Assembly (NCBI GenBank): GCA_016200765.1
Contig: JACQEC010000194.1
Location: forward strand, 1-13,440
Direction of reading: 5' to 3'
Length of the DNA: 13,440 bases
Source of the DNA: Chloroflexota bacterium
GTDB taxonomy: Bacteria; Chloroflexota; Anaerolineae; JACRMK01
In this document: piece after piece, positions 1-6,415 of the stretch
Numbering within the stretch: the first letter of the stretch is position 1
Layout of the letters: each line of letters starts with the position of its first letter
The notes under the pieces: model-generated
Told to the model about the DNA's origin: nothing
The model's database searches: none
The model's input: the letters and a program-made list of their open reading frames with translations, nothing else
Position numbers and translations under genes: made by a program

Positions 1-394
1 ACCGCTCAAACCCCAATCCTCGCTCTTTCAGGCTGACAAACTTCCCTTTTCCGACGACGGTATGATCGAGGATGTCAATCCCCAGCAACGTGCCCGCTTC
101 ATGGTCACCTGGACCGAAGCGACGCCCCAACAGCCGTCGGATGGGATGCTCGCTCTCTCGCTTACCCCGCCGAATGGTGTTACGGCTCAACCCAGTGATC
201 AGGGCCAGCGGCGTGAGACTACGTCGGCCCCACTGAATCGCCAACAACCCGACGAACCGGCGCCGGTTGCGCTTATCCAAGGTCACCAGCACTCGATTGA
301 TCGCTCGATGTTGTGTTGCCGCTTGACTGTACGGATGCAGTTGACAATCCGCACAGCCGCACGGATGCATCCAACGGCCCTTCAATTTGCGCAT
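1..394 (-). pseudogene. Chimeric open frame: ISAzo13-like transposase N-terminus joined to a RadC C-terminus (partial)
   Basis: Reading the minus strand from an ATG at 394-392, one frame stays open for 131 codons and runs off the window start. A stop lies in frame at 403-401. Residues around 30-80 include LDKRNRRRF and ITGLSRNTIRRGKRE, the helix-turn-helix signature near the N-terminus of ISAzo13-family transposases. From about forward position 100 down to 1, the same frame reads LLGIDILDHTVVGKGKFVSL followed by KERGL, which is the typical C-terminal end of the JAB/MPN protein RadC. The stretch between them resembles frameshifted RadC: HPSDG and ASVQVTMKRA appear in another frame. I read this as two broken genes fused at a junction near 120-170, not a working protein. 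The CHPxxGCADC-like cysteine cluster before the helix-turn-helix is unexplained. Confidence 0.55.
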
Positions 395-424
395 CTTGGC
401 TCAGCCTCATTCCGACAGAGTGAG

Positions 425-733
425 GCCAAGCTTAGCACAAACTGGTCAACTTATTTCCGGTCAAAGTCCGAGTTGGATGCGTGGCTTGATGCGCATCCAT
501 TGGACACAGTAATCGTCGTCGGTGATTGCACAGACATTTGTGTCTTCTTGCTCGCCCTGCACTTGCGAACACGCGCCAATGCGCGCAATCAATCGCTGCG
601 GATCATTGTGCCCGCTCATTGCGTGGACACGTACGATCTACCCATCGAGACGGCGCGGCAGGTCGGCGCGTTGCCGCACGATGGGGAACTGTATTGCTCA
701 GAGCGAATTGAGACAAAAGGGCCTCGGAATTAA
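425..733 (+). pseudogene. Isochorismatase-family cysteine hydrolase, 5'-truncated remnant
   Basis: The translation from about 425 to the TAA at 733 matches the C-terminal half of the isochorismatase/nicotinamidase-like hydrolases. It has the strand-and-elbow segment TVIVVGDCTDICVFLLAL, where the last Cys is the family's nucleophile, then IIVPAHCVDTYDLPIETA and a conserved GALPH. The N-terminal half is missing, including the catalytic Asp and the Lys-bearing segment. The usual terminal helix after GALPH is also replaced by unrelated residues. The frame is open further upstream to an ATG at 62, but that part is antisense to the transposase/RadC fragment and shows no hydrolase similarity. It is therefore a relic, probably truncated when the element on its left was inserted or rearranged. 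An active enzyme is very unlikely. Confidence 0.65.
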
Positions 734-810
734 CTGAGGCTTCGGCTGCTCACAAACCCCTCTTCCCAGCATGGGAAAAAGGAGTACAATGTCCAAACAG
801 GAGCAGCCTA

Positions 811-1128
811 ATGAAAAGCAACGGTTCCACCACGGCCCGGCGCCAGTTTCCGCCGACGACCAAACGGCAAATCTTGAAGGAGGGCCGCACGACCAACACC
901 CCGCTCAGTCAGGTGTGCGACCAGTATGCGATCAGCCCCACGCGGTTCTACCAGGGGGAGCGCATCGCCGAGCAGGCCGCACTGACCGCCTTCGAAGGGC
1001 AGAAGCGCGGGCGGAAGACACTCCGCCCCAGCGAAGAGCAGCGCCTGGCCGCAGTGCAGCGCCTGCGCGAGGTGATCGCCGCACTGAGCAGCGAGAACCT
1101 GCAGCTCAAAAAAAGACGCTGGCCATAA
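811..1128 (+). CDS. IS3-family transposase OrfA (helix-turn-helix)
   Basis: A protein of 105 residues. The segment FPPTTKRQILKEG, followed by PLSQVCDQYAISPTRFYQ, is a transposase_8-type helix-turn-helix that would recognise the element's ends. A basic, helical stretch follows (EEQRLAAVQRLREVIAALSSENLQLKK) with heptad-like leucines, the usual OrfA leucine-zipper region for multimerising. The start is taken as the ATG at 811. An ATG at 789 lies in the other frame and is not supported. The gene ends at 1128, just after an A7 run at 1108-1114. In IS3 elements such a run lets ribosomes slip by -1 to make the OrfAB fusion transposase. This OrfA seems intact, but its partner OrfB is broken. Confidence 0.75.
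   Translation: MKSNGSTTARRQFPPTTKRQILKEGRTTNTPLSQVCDQYAISPTRFYQGERIAEQAALTAFEGQKRGRKTLRPSEEQRLAAVQRLREVIAALSSENLQLKKRRWP
1108..1114 (+). other. A7 slippery run, candidate -1 frameshift site between orfA and orfB
   Basis: Seven consecutive A residues lie at the end of orfA, read CTC AAA AAA AGA. OrfB-like sequence continues in the -1 frame right after it (KKTLAITPGRRYTAEEK). A single-step -1 slip on AAA, or transcript slippage on A7, would make the fusion. The position and direction match the IS3 family's habit. No test of activity is possible from sequence. Confidence 0.5.
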
Positions 1129-1991
1129 CCCCCGGCCGTCGCTACACGGCGGAGGAGAAAACGACCCTCCTGGATATGGTGCCACGCGCGCAAGCCTTGT
1201 GTCCCGAACGCGATCTGGCCGACATCGTCAGCGCCCTGGGCCGGCCACGTGCGACCGACTACCGCTGGACCGAGCGGGGGGTCAGCGACGACTGAGCCGA
1301 CCGCCTCGTGAGGCCGCAGCGCGAGGCGCTCCCGCCGACAGCGGCTGAGGCGGAAACGGCACGCGACTGTGCGACCCATCCGCCGTGGCTGGGCTACAAA
1401 CGGCTCACCTACGCGCTGCTGGCTGACAATAAGGCGTTTCTGCGCGAATGGATGGTACGCGACCTCCTCAGCGCCGCGCCGTTGCTGGGGCGCCGCACGC
1501 CAGCGCCGACCTTGCTGCGGCGACCACCCGAGCCCGACCACCCGGACCAGCGCTGGCACACGGACCTGATGCTGTGGCACTTCAACCGCCGCGGGTTCTA
1601 CCTGATGGATGTGCTGGATGCCTACAGCCGCTACCTGGGGCATTGCGCGTTGTTGCTGACCGCTAGCGACGACGCCGTGATTCTGGCCGTGCAACGCGCG
1701 CGTGAGAGGTTGACCGAGCGTGTCCGGCTGCCGGGTGAGCCGCAGATCGTGCATGACAACGGCCCGCAGTTCATCAGCCACGAGTGGTGGCAGTGCATCC
1801 ACCCCAGCGACCGGCAGAACGTGCGCACGCGGACGCATCCCCCACACGCGAACGGTCGGGACGAGCGTTTGCATCGCACCCTGCGGGAGGAGTTACCGCT
1901 CGCGGAAGAAGCGACGCTGGACGAAGCGCGGGCGCTGCTCGCCGACTACCGCACCCACTACAACCAACGACGACCACTGAATACAAAGTAG
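1110..1991 (+). pseudogene. IS3-family transposase OrfB (DDE integrase core), broken by an internal stop
   Basis: In the -1 frame relative to orfA, the translation starts with the OrfB HTH_21-like region (RYTAEEKTTLLDMV, then DYRWTERG). It meets TGA at 1293-1295, then resumes with RLVRPQREALPPTAAE. The rve/DDE core is otherwise complete: D in RWHTDLML, D in IVHDNGPQF, and E in NGRDERLHRTL, with about 35 residues between the second D and the E. The C-terminus stops at YNQRRPLNTK, where the family normally continues RRPHSAL and about 20-40 more residues. A GTG at 1308 could start a shorter product with the full catalytic triad, but it would lack the N-terminal region. I judge it a pseudogene through the nonsense codon and the 3' truncation. 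Confidence 0.7.
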
Positions 1992-1994
1992 GGC

Positions 1995-2025
1995 TTGACA
2001 TTCCAGCGACTGGAAGGTGTAGAGT
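1995..2025 (+). promoter_or_regulatory. MerR-type promoter/operator of the mercury operon
   Basis: A consensus -35 TTGACA (1995-2000) and a -10-like TAGAGT (2020-2025) are separated by 19 bp, the over-long spacer typical of promoters activated by MerR-family regulators. The spacer holds a perfect dyad, TTCCAG-CGA-CTGGAA (2001-2015), at the expected operator position. The first ATG of merR follows at 2040 with a TAGGAG ribosome binding site at 2026-2031, so regulator and operon are on one strand under one promoter. The broken IS3 element ends immediately upstream. Confidence 0.8.
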
Positions 2026-2039
2026 ATAGGAGTAACGCT

Positions 2040-2222
2040 ATGGTCATCCACGAATTAACCCAACAAACCGGCGTCCCTGCCAAAACGATTCGGTATTACG
2101 AGTCCATTGGGCTATTGCCGCGCCCCCATCGGGCGGAGAACAACTACCGCCAATATACGCCCGCCGATGGTGAGCGTCTGCGGTTCATTGCCAGCGCCCG
2201 CAGTTTGGGTTTTTCGCTCCCA
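2040..2222 (+). pseudogene. merR: merR remnant: DNA-binding domain only, in frame with the next gene
   Basis: The ATG at 2040 opens MVIHELTQQTGVPAKTIRYYE, then a wing with NNYRQYTPADGERLRFIASARSLGFSL. This is the winged-helix DNA-binding domain of MerR-family regulators, about 61 residues. After GFSL, where the family normally continues with the dimerisation helix (DDI...) and the three mercury-binding cysteines, the sequence changes to unrelated residues. No stop follows in this frame, so the reading frame runs into the CopZ-like gene and could make a 268-residue fusion ending at 2846. A deletion that removed the MerR C-terminus and most of a following gene is the simplest explanation. Such a protein would lack the normal dimerisation and Hg(II)-sensing parts. 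It may bind poorly or act as a constitutive or new type of regulator. Confidence 0.7.
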
Positions 2223-2332
2223 TGCTGCCTCTTGACGATGTGCAGGGCGAGCATTGCGTTTGCTATTTACTCAAGGCTTACCGCGATACAGGACAGATCA
2301 CGATTCAGAAAGGAGAGTTTTTCAATGACTGA
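2222..2332 (+). pseudogene. C-terminal relic of an unidentified operon gene
   Basis: In a different frame from merR, 36 codons starting at 2222 read MLPLDDVQGEHCVCYLLKAY, then RDTGQITIQKGEFFND and a stop. The stop overlaps the ATG of the CopZ-like gene (ATGACTGA at 2325-2332), the usual arrangement of neighbouring genes in a tight operon. The composition looks like real protein, with a CVC motif, so this is probably the 3' end of a gene that once lay between merR and the CopZ-like gene and was lost in the deletion. I cannot name the family. Confidence 0.35.
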
Positions 2333-2846
2333 ATCTGGCGGTTGCCCGCCAGAAGCGGGGAACGCTGTTTGTGAGTTGCCCGCGCAGAATTTTCAACGCC
2401 CGCCTCGCGTCACCCATGCTTGCCCGGTCTGCGGCGAGAAAGGCAAGCCCGTACAGGGGCAAACGGTCAAAGCCTTTTTGTCGGCGAGTTTGCGCGCAGT
2501 GCAGGAGGTTGAATACCTGTTTTGCAAAACGCAGACTTGCCCTGTCGTGTATTTCGCGCCCGCGGGCGAGCGAACATTGACGGTTGAGCAAGTCCGAGAG
2601 CGGGTCTATCAAAAAGAACCCGACGCGGAAGAAGTCTTCGTTTGTTACTGCTTCCGACACACGGTCGGCGATATTCGCGCCGCCTCACCGCAGTCACAGG
2701 CCGCCCTGCTGGACGACATCAACGCAGGCATCAACGCGGATCAATGCGCCTGCGATTTGCGAAATCCGCAAGGCTCATGCTGTTTGGGCAACGTGCGCGG
2801 GGTCATCAAGCAAGGGCAGAAAATGCCTGCGCGGGTGACCCACTGA
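2325..2846 (+). CDS. CopZ-type zinc/[2Fe-2S] metallochaperone-like protein
   Basis: A protein of 173 residues. The start is the ATG at 2325, chosen because a strong AAGGAGAG site sits at 2309-2316 and the known domain begins shortly after. CPVC (residues 33-36) with C67 and C72 form the zinc-ribbon site. The later FVCYCF (C107, C109), QCACDL (C141, C143) and SCC (C152, C153) match the pattern of the [2Fe-2S] site in the N-terminal domain of Archaeoglobus CopZ, a copper chaperone. The C-terminal HMA domain of that protein is absent. Versions of this domain occur beside mercuric reductases, where the cysteines could bind or pass thiophilic metal in the cytoplasm. It lies 19 nt before merA. It is also readable as the C-terminal part of an in-frame MerR fusion, though its own ribosome binding site argues for independent translation. 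Confidence 0.75.
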   Translation: MTESGGCPPEAGNAVCELPAQNFQRPPRVTHACPVCGEKGKPVQGQTVKAFLSASLRAVQEVEYLFCKTQTCPVVYFAPAGERTLTVEQVRERVYQKEPDAEEVFVCYCFRHTVGDIRAASPQSQAALLDDINAGINADQCACDLRNPQGSCCLGNVRGVIKQGQKMPARVTH

Positions 2847-2865
2847 AATATTGCGAAGGGAAACC

Positions 2866-4308
2866 ATGATGGAAAAAGCGACACGGTTTGATCTTTTGAT
2901 TCTTGGCTCCGGCTCCACGGCCTTTGCCGCGGCTCTGCGCGCGGCTGAACTCGGAAAAACCGCCGCCATGATTGAGAGGCGGACTCTGGGAGGCACTTGT
3001 GTCAATCGCGGCTGTTTGCCCAGCAAGAATCTCATCGAGGCCGCGCGGATGGTGTGGGAGGCCGCCCATCCGCGTTATAACGGTTTGAAACCCGCCAAGC
3101 TGAAGTTCGATTTCGGAGAACTCATCGCGCAAAAACAGGACGTCGTCCACTCCTACCGCGATAAAAAGTATCAATCGCTGATCTACGAAGAAGACAGACT
3201 CGAAGTTTTCTATGGACAGGCCCTGCTGATTGATCAGCATACGGCTCTGATGGGGCCGCAAAAAATCAGTGGAGACCAAATCCTGATTGCGACCGGCACA
3301 CGCCCCACCGTTCCGCCGATAGAGGGCCTCGACCAAGTTCCCTATCTAACTTCCGATCTGTTGACCTCTGACGAAGCACAGGAATTGAGGCAACTTCCTG
3401 AATCATTGGTGATTATCGGCGGCGGTTACATTGCGCTCGAACTTGGACAAATGTTCCATCGCTTCGGCACACAAGTCACGATTCTAGAGCGCAGTCAAGT
3501 CATACTCCCCAATTACGAGCCAGAAGTTTCAGAGGCTCTGACTTCTGTTTTGCGTGATGAAGGACTCCGTCTGGTTACGGGAGCGTCCGTTGAACGTGTC
3601 TCACAGCAATCGGAGCATGAGATTGAAGTGATCGCTCGCATCGGTGGACAGGAGCAAGCCTTCAGGAGCCAGAAACTTCTGGTGGCCGCAGGCCGGGAGC
3701 CGAACACCGACCATGCGGGATTTGAAAACGTTGGCGTTCAACTCGATGCGCGGGGTTTCGTGAAAGTCAACGATGAACTGCAAACGACTGTGCTCAATAT
3801 CTGGGCAGCCGGAGACGTCATCGGTCATCACACAGGAAGCCAGCAAGCCACCCCGGTGGGCGCTCATGATGGGGTGATTGTCGCCAAGAATGCCCTGGCA
3901 GGCGCTCATCAAAAAATTGACCATCGTGTGATTCCCCGCACCATCTTCACCGATCCACAAGTTGCCGTGGTCGGCATGACAGACATCGAAGCGAACGGCA
4001 CGGGCATCCGTTGCTGGTGCGGCACGATCCCGCTTGAACTGGTTCCCCGCGCAGGCGCGACCCATCAATCCAACGGAATGGCAAAAATGGTCATCAACAA
4101 TGATACCCAAGAAGTGGTAGGCGTGTCATTGGTCATGCCCAATGCGGGGGAGGTCATTCACGAAGCCGCGATGGCGCTTCGATTTAGAGCCAAACTCGAA
4201 GATTACATTGACATGATTCATGTCTACCCCACCATGGCCGAAGCGTTGAAAATAGCGGCCATCTCATACTTCAAAGACCCAGCCAAGTTGTCCTGTTGCG
4301 CGGAGTAG
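2866..4308 (+). CDS. merA: Mercuric reductase MerA (short form without the N-terminal HMA domain)
   Basis: A cytoplasmic flavoprotein of 480 residues that would reduce Hg(II) to volatile Hg(0) with NAD(P)H. Seen in order: FAD dinucleotide fold LGSGSTAFAAALRA (13-26); redox disulfide GGTCVNRGCLPSKN with C45 and C50; MerA-like Y160 in YLTSD; NAD(P)H fold IIGGGYIALELG (183-194); FAD motif AAGDV (314-318); dimerisation domain with VYPTMAEALK near 453-462; and the C-terminal vicinal pair in LSCCAE (C477, C478). That pair, which hands Hg(II) to the active site, separates MerA from other pyridine nucleotide-disulfide oxidoreductases. The N-terminal HMA domain found in Tn501/Tn21 MerA is absent. An additional CWC (383-385) is unusual. 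Start: two ATGs at 2866 and 2869 after GCGAAGGGA; the in-frame TTG at 2851 overlaps that site. Operon neighbours support the call. Confidence 0.93.
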   Translation: MMEKATRFDLLILGSGSTAFAAALRAAELGKTAAMIERRTLGGTCVNRGCLPSKNLIEAARMVWEAAHPRYNGLKPAKLKFDFGELIAQKQDVVHSYRDKKYQSLIYEEDRLEVFYGQALLIDQHTALMGPQKISGDQILIATGTRPTVPPIEGLDQVPYLTSDLLTSDEAQELRQLPESLVIIGGGYIALELGQMFHRFGTQVTILERSQVILPNYEPEVSEALTSVLRDEGLRLVTGASVERVSQQSEHEIEVIARIGGQEQAFRSQKLLVAAGREPNTDHAGFENVGVQLDARGFVKVNDELQTTVLNIWAAGDVIGHHTGSQQATPVGAHDGVIVAKNALAGAHQKIDHRVIPRTIFTDPQVAVVGMTDIEANGTGIRCWCGTIPLELVPRAGATHQSNGMAKMVINNDTQEVVGVSLVMPNAGEVIHEAAMALRFRAKLEDYIDMIHVYPTMAEALKIAAISYFKDPAKLSCCAE

Positions 4309-4341
4309 AGTTGTTCACGACAACGTTACGGGAGGGTTGAA

Positions 4342-4638
4342 ATGTTCTGGCAGAAAATCCGAAGCGGGGTCATGCTTGTCCTCTCCGCCATCGCTTGCCC
4401 CTGTCATCTGCCCATCAGCCTGCCGTTGACGCTGGCGTTGTTGGCAGGCACACCGGCGGCCGTGTGGATAACGCAAAATGTCGGTTGGGTCTATGGCGGG
4501 ATGACGATTTTGTTCGTCGTCAGCCTCGCGTTTGGTTTGCGCTGGATGGGTCAGGCGAATGCCGCCCGTGAAGTATGCGAGCAGCGTCCAGCCCATTCAA
4601 TCAAAATGCCTTCAATCCAAACTGCCCCAAAGGAGTAA
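4342..4638 (+). CDS. merE: MerE-like mercury transport membrane protein
   Basis: A protein of 98 residues with two predicted membrane segments (about 8-38 and 50-68). The first carries the cysteine pair in ACPCHLPI (C19, C21), the CPCHLP signature of MerE, a small inner-membrane protein that takes up Hg(II) and methylmercury. The spacing of the second hydrophobic helix and the basic loop after it (LRWMG) also fit MerE. The C-terminal tail of about 28 residues is longer and more polar than usual and has one further Cys (C79). A GGGAGG site at 4330-4335 precedes the ATG. The gene sits 33 nt after merA, so uptake and reduction are co-expressed. No merT or merP is present, so this protein is probably the only dedicated importer here. 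Confidence 0.8.
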   Translation: MFWQKIRSGVMLVLSAIACPCHLPISLPLTLALLAGTPAAVWITQNVGWVYGGMTILFVVSLAFGLRWMGQANAAREVCEQRPAHSIKMPSIQTAPKE

Positions 4639-4641
4639 AAA

Positions 4642-5304
4642 ATGAATAGCAAAGCCCACGCTCGAAAATCCGCGTCGCTCTCCAAATTTCCAGTTTATCT
4701 TTTCATCGCGGGGATAGCATTAGTCATCGTTTTAGGCGCGATAGGTTGGAACAGCTGGCAAACTTCACGCACGCCAGAGATTGCCGCGCAGGTCAATAGT
4801 GCGCCTATTGTCGCGCTACAAGTCAAGCCCGCCGAGAATATCAACCCTCCGCCCGCCGCCGCGCCCCAAGACATCGGCGCACAAATTGGGAAAGTTGCCC
4901 CTGATTTTACTTTACCCACGCTAGGCGGCGGAACTTTCACGCTTGCCGACAAGCGCGGTAAGCCCACCGTCGTCTTTTTCATGGCGTATTGGTGCGGCAG
5001 TTGCATTCCCGAAGCCATCGCATTAGGCAAACTTCAACAGGAATACGGCGATAAGGTCAGCATTGCGGCCGTGAACATAGACCCCTCGGCCACTTGGGAA
5101 ACGATAGAGCAATTCAAGCAAGCGGCAGGAGACCCGCCTTTAGTGTGGGCTTCCGACTTTGACCAGAAAGTAACCTTCGCTTATGCAGTGCGAGCGTTGG
5201 ATACCACGCTCATTCTCGATCGCGAAGGCCGCATCGCTTATCGAGATGAAATTCCGACACAGTACAAGACGCTTAAAGGCGAACTAGAAAAACTCAAGCC
5301 CTGA
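4642..5304 (+). CDS. Membrane-anchored thioredoxin-like (TlpA/ResA-type) protein
   Basis: A protein of 220 residues. One N-terminal membrane anchor (about 18-37), a Pro/Ala-rich linker (64-76) and a redoxin/TlpA fold follow: IGKVAPDFTLPTLGGGTFTL (82-101), the active site YWCGSCIPE with C118 and C121, and the strand TTLILDREGRI. The catalytic domain would lie outside the cytoplasmic membrane. The cis-proline normally present just before the TTxxID strand is replaced: the sequence reads ALDTTLILD, so substrate binding may differ from ordinary thioredoxins. It starts 3 nt after the merE stop, with AAGGAG at 4629-4634, and is followed 3 nt later by a CcdA-like gene. A role in keeping external thiols reduced during mercury exposure is inferred from context. 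A link to cytochrome c maturation is possible but no cytochrome gene is near. Confidence 0.85.
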   Translation: MNSKAHARKSASLSKFPVYLFIAGIALVIVLGAIGWNSWQTSRTPEIAAQVNSAPIVALQVKPAENINPPPAAAPQDIGAQIGKVAPDFTLPTLGGGTFTLADKRGKPTVVFFMAYWCGSCIPEAIALGKLQQEYGDKVSIAAVNIDPSATWETIEQFKQAAGDPPLVWASDFDQKVTFAYAVRALDTTLILDREGRIAYRDEIPTQYKTLKGELEKLKP

Positions 5305-5307
5305 CCT

Positions 5308-6015
5308 ATGGACGGACTCAATCTTGCGTTTGCGTTTTCGGCAGGCGTGCTTGCCACTCTCAACCCATGCGGTTGGGCTATGTTGCCCACCTTCATTTCC
5401 TACTATCTCGGTTCGCGCGAAGCCGATTACGAACAGAAAGGTTTTTCAAGTCGCGCCAATGAAGGGTTGATAGCGGGGCTGGCAGTGACGGGCGGCTTTC
5501 TCGTCATCTTCGCCACTGCCGCGATTATCGTATCAGCTGGCTTGCGGCTCGTTGTGAAGTATATGCCCTTTGCCGCACTGATAACGGGCATTGTGCTTGT
5601 CTTGCTCGGCGTGTGGCTTCTCGCCGGAAAGTCTCTCCCGTTTTCATTGCCCATTCCGCAGATAAGCAATTCACGCACCCGCAGTCCAAAAGCGGCGTTT
5701 GTATTCGGCATCGGTTACGCTTTCGCTTCGCTCAGTTGTACCTTGCCTGTATTTCTCGCCGTCGTAGGAGCAAGTCTCACCACCGCTGGCATTTTCGGCG
5801 GAGCAGTCATGTTTAGCGCGTATGCTCTCGGTATGGCGAGCGTGTTAGTGAGCGTAGCATTAAGCACAGCATTGCTCAAGGGTGCAGTAGCGCAATGGTT
5901 CCGTACAATGCTTCCCCACGTTTATCGTATCAGTGCTGCTATGCTTATCCTCGCTGGACTATATCTTATCTGGTATCAAGGCAGCTATCTTCCTCTCCTT
6001 GTTGGTGGACTCTGA
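5308..6015 (+). CDS. ccdA: CcdA/DsbD-type membrane thiol:disulfide carrier
   Basis: A protein of 235 residues with six predicted membrane helices. The two family cysteines are present: C21 in LATLNPCGWAMLP (first helix) and C144 in SLSCTLPVF (fourth helix). In CcdA these cysteines carry electrons from cytoplasmic thioredoxin to an extracytoplasmic thioredoxin-like acceptor. The most likely acceptor is the protein encoded 3 nt upstream. There is no clear ribosome binding site, so translation is probably coupled to that gene. Being in the mer operon suggests it supplies reducing power for thiols outside the membrane that Hg(II) would block. Direct mercury transport through the paired membrane cysteines is a less likely alternative. 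It is the last gene of the operon: 61 nt later an insertion-derived element begins. Confidence 0.85.
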   Translation: MDGLNLAFAFSAGVLATLNPCGWAMLPTFISYYLGSREADYEQKGFSSRANEGLIAGLAVTGGFLVIFATAAIIVSAGLRLVVKYMPFAALITGIVLVLLGVWLLAGKSLPFSLPIPQISNSRTRSPKAAFVFGIGYAFASLSCTLPVFLAVVGASLTTAGIFGGAVMFSAYALGMASVLVSVALSTALLKGAVAQWFRTMLPHVYRISAAMLILAGLYLIWYQGSYLPLLVGGL

Positions 6016-6076
6016 CCGTCGTCTCCCAGTTTTCCGAAAATCAAAATCGCTGTATATTCGCCCCAGCGAAGGAGTC

Positions 6077-6100
6077 TGGTAGCACTCCCTCTAAGCGTGG
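6077..6100 (+). repeat. Left terminal inverted repeat of the MITE-like element
   Basis: This 24-nt end begins TGGTAGCACTCCC and ends TCTAAGCGTGG. It is the reverse complement of 6376-6399 except for one base (T at 6086 against C on the other side). Confidence 0.8.
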
Positions 6101-6299
6101 TCAGGTGCACCAGCGTGACCGTTTCTTCCGGCGTGCGCAGGAGGAAGAACGCAGTACCCTTGCGTGCCGAGAACGTCTTGCGACAGGCACGACAAATGAA
6201 GCGCTTCTCCTTCTGACTGTGAATTCCGATGTTGCCCTTGCCGACCTGTCCTCTTGCCGGACAGTCCGATTGGGGGCAAAATACTTGCTGCGGATCCAT
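6093..6299 (-). pseudogene. Zinc-ribbon insertion-element transposase, N-terminal fragment
   Basis: On the minus strand from the ATG at 6299, about 69 residues read MDPQQVFCPQSDCPARG, then GNIGIHSQKEKRFICRACRKTFSARKGTAFF and an LRTPEETVTLVHLTTL tail. Four cysteines (C8, C13, C36, C39) form the zinc ribbon that begins IS1-type and related InsA-like transposases. The protein should continue with a helix-turn-helix and a catalytic domain. Instead it breaks at codon 69, where the left inverted repeat begins. The open frame continues to 5985 only by reading the repeat and the end of ccdA in antisense. It is a deletion product, not a working transposase. Confidence 0.7.
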
Positions 6300-6375
6300 G
6301 GACCGTCTCCTTTCTCAGCAAAAGGATTGTGTCCACGGATCCGTATTTGTTCAAATCAGCCCCGCTAAACCACTA

Positions 6376-6399
6376 CCACGCTTAGAGGGGGTGCTACCA
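6376..6399 (-). repeat. Right terminal inverted repeat of the MITE-like element
   Basis: This 24-nt end begins CCACGCTTAGAGG and ends GGTGCTACCA. It pairs with 6077-6100 at 23 of 24 positions. It ends 16 nt before the sigma-factor GTG start, so it defines almost all of that gene's leader. Confidence 0.8.
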
Positions 6400-6415
6400 A
6401 CTATCGAGTAATCAT

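Larger units (their letters stand above)
771..1985 (+). mobile_element. Degenerate IS3-family insertion sequence
   Basis: The two-gene plan (helix-turn-helix orfA, then DDE orfB in the -1 frame) is that of the IS3 family. The right end is missing: orfB reads normally to YNQRRP near 1978 and then changes abruptly to unrelated sequence that runs into the mer promoter at 1995. I could not identify a matching pair of terminal inverted repeats, so the left boundary is approximate. With an internal stop in orfB and no right end, the element cannot move by itself. Confidence 0.7.
6077..6399. mobile_element. MITE-like 323-bp element with 24-bp terminal inverted repeats
   Basis: Outer ends at 6077-6100 and 6376-6399 are inverted repeats matching at 23 of 24 positions. 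The interior holds only the first part of a zinc-ribbon transposase gene on the minus strand, whose frame runs straight into the left repeat. So this is an internally deleted, non-autonomous copy that could be moved only by a related full element elsewhere. I see no clear target-site duplication. It fills most of the 400-nt gap between the mer operon and the sigma-factor gene. Its right end lies 16 nt from the sigma-factor start codon. Confidence 0.75.

Noticed and set aside
62..424. N-terminal part of the plus-strand open frame leading into the isochorismatase piece
   Set aside because: It is antisense to the recognisable ISAzo13/RadC frame, has biased composition and matches no part of the hydrolase fold.
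721..740. GCCTC/GAGGC inverted repeat over the hydrolase relic's stop codon
   Set aside because: The stem is only 5 bp with a 10-nt loop and no T-run follows, too weak to call a terminator.
763..777. TTCCCA-GCA-TGGGAA palindrome upstream of orfA
   Set aside because: It is a short dyad of a size expected by chance and has no partner at the element's other end. It could be an operator, but nothing supports that.
948..1874. A 308-codon minus-strand open frame
   Set aside because: It is antisense to the IS3 transposase genes, where high GC keeps stops rare, and no domain is recognisable.
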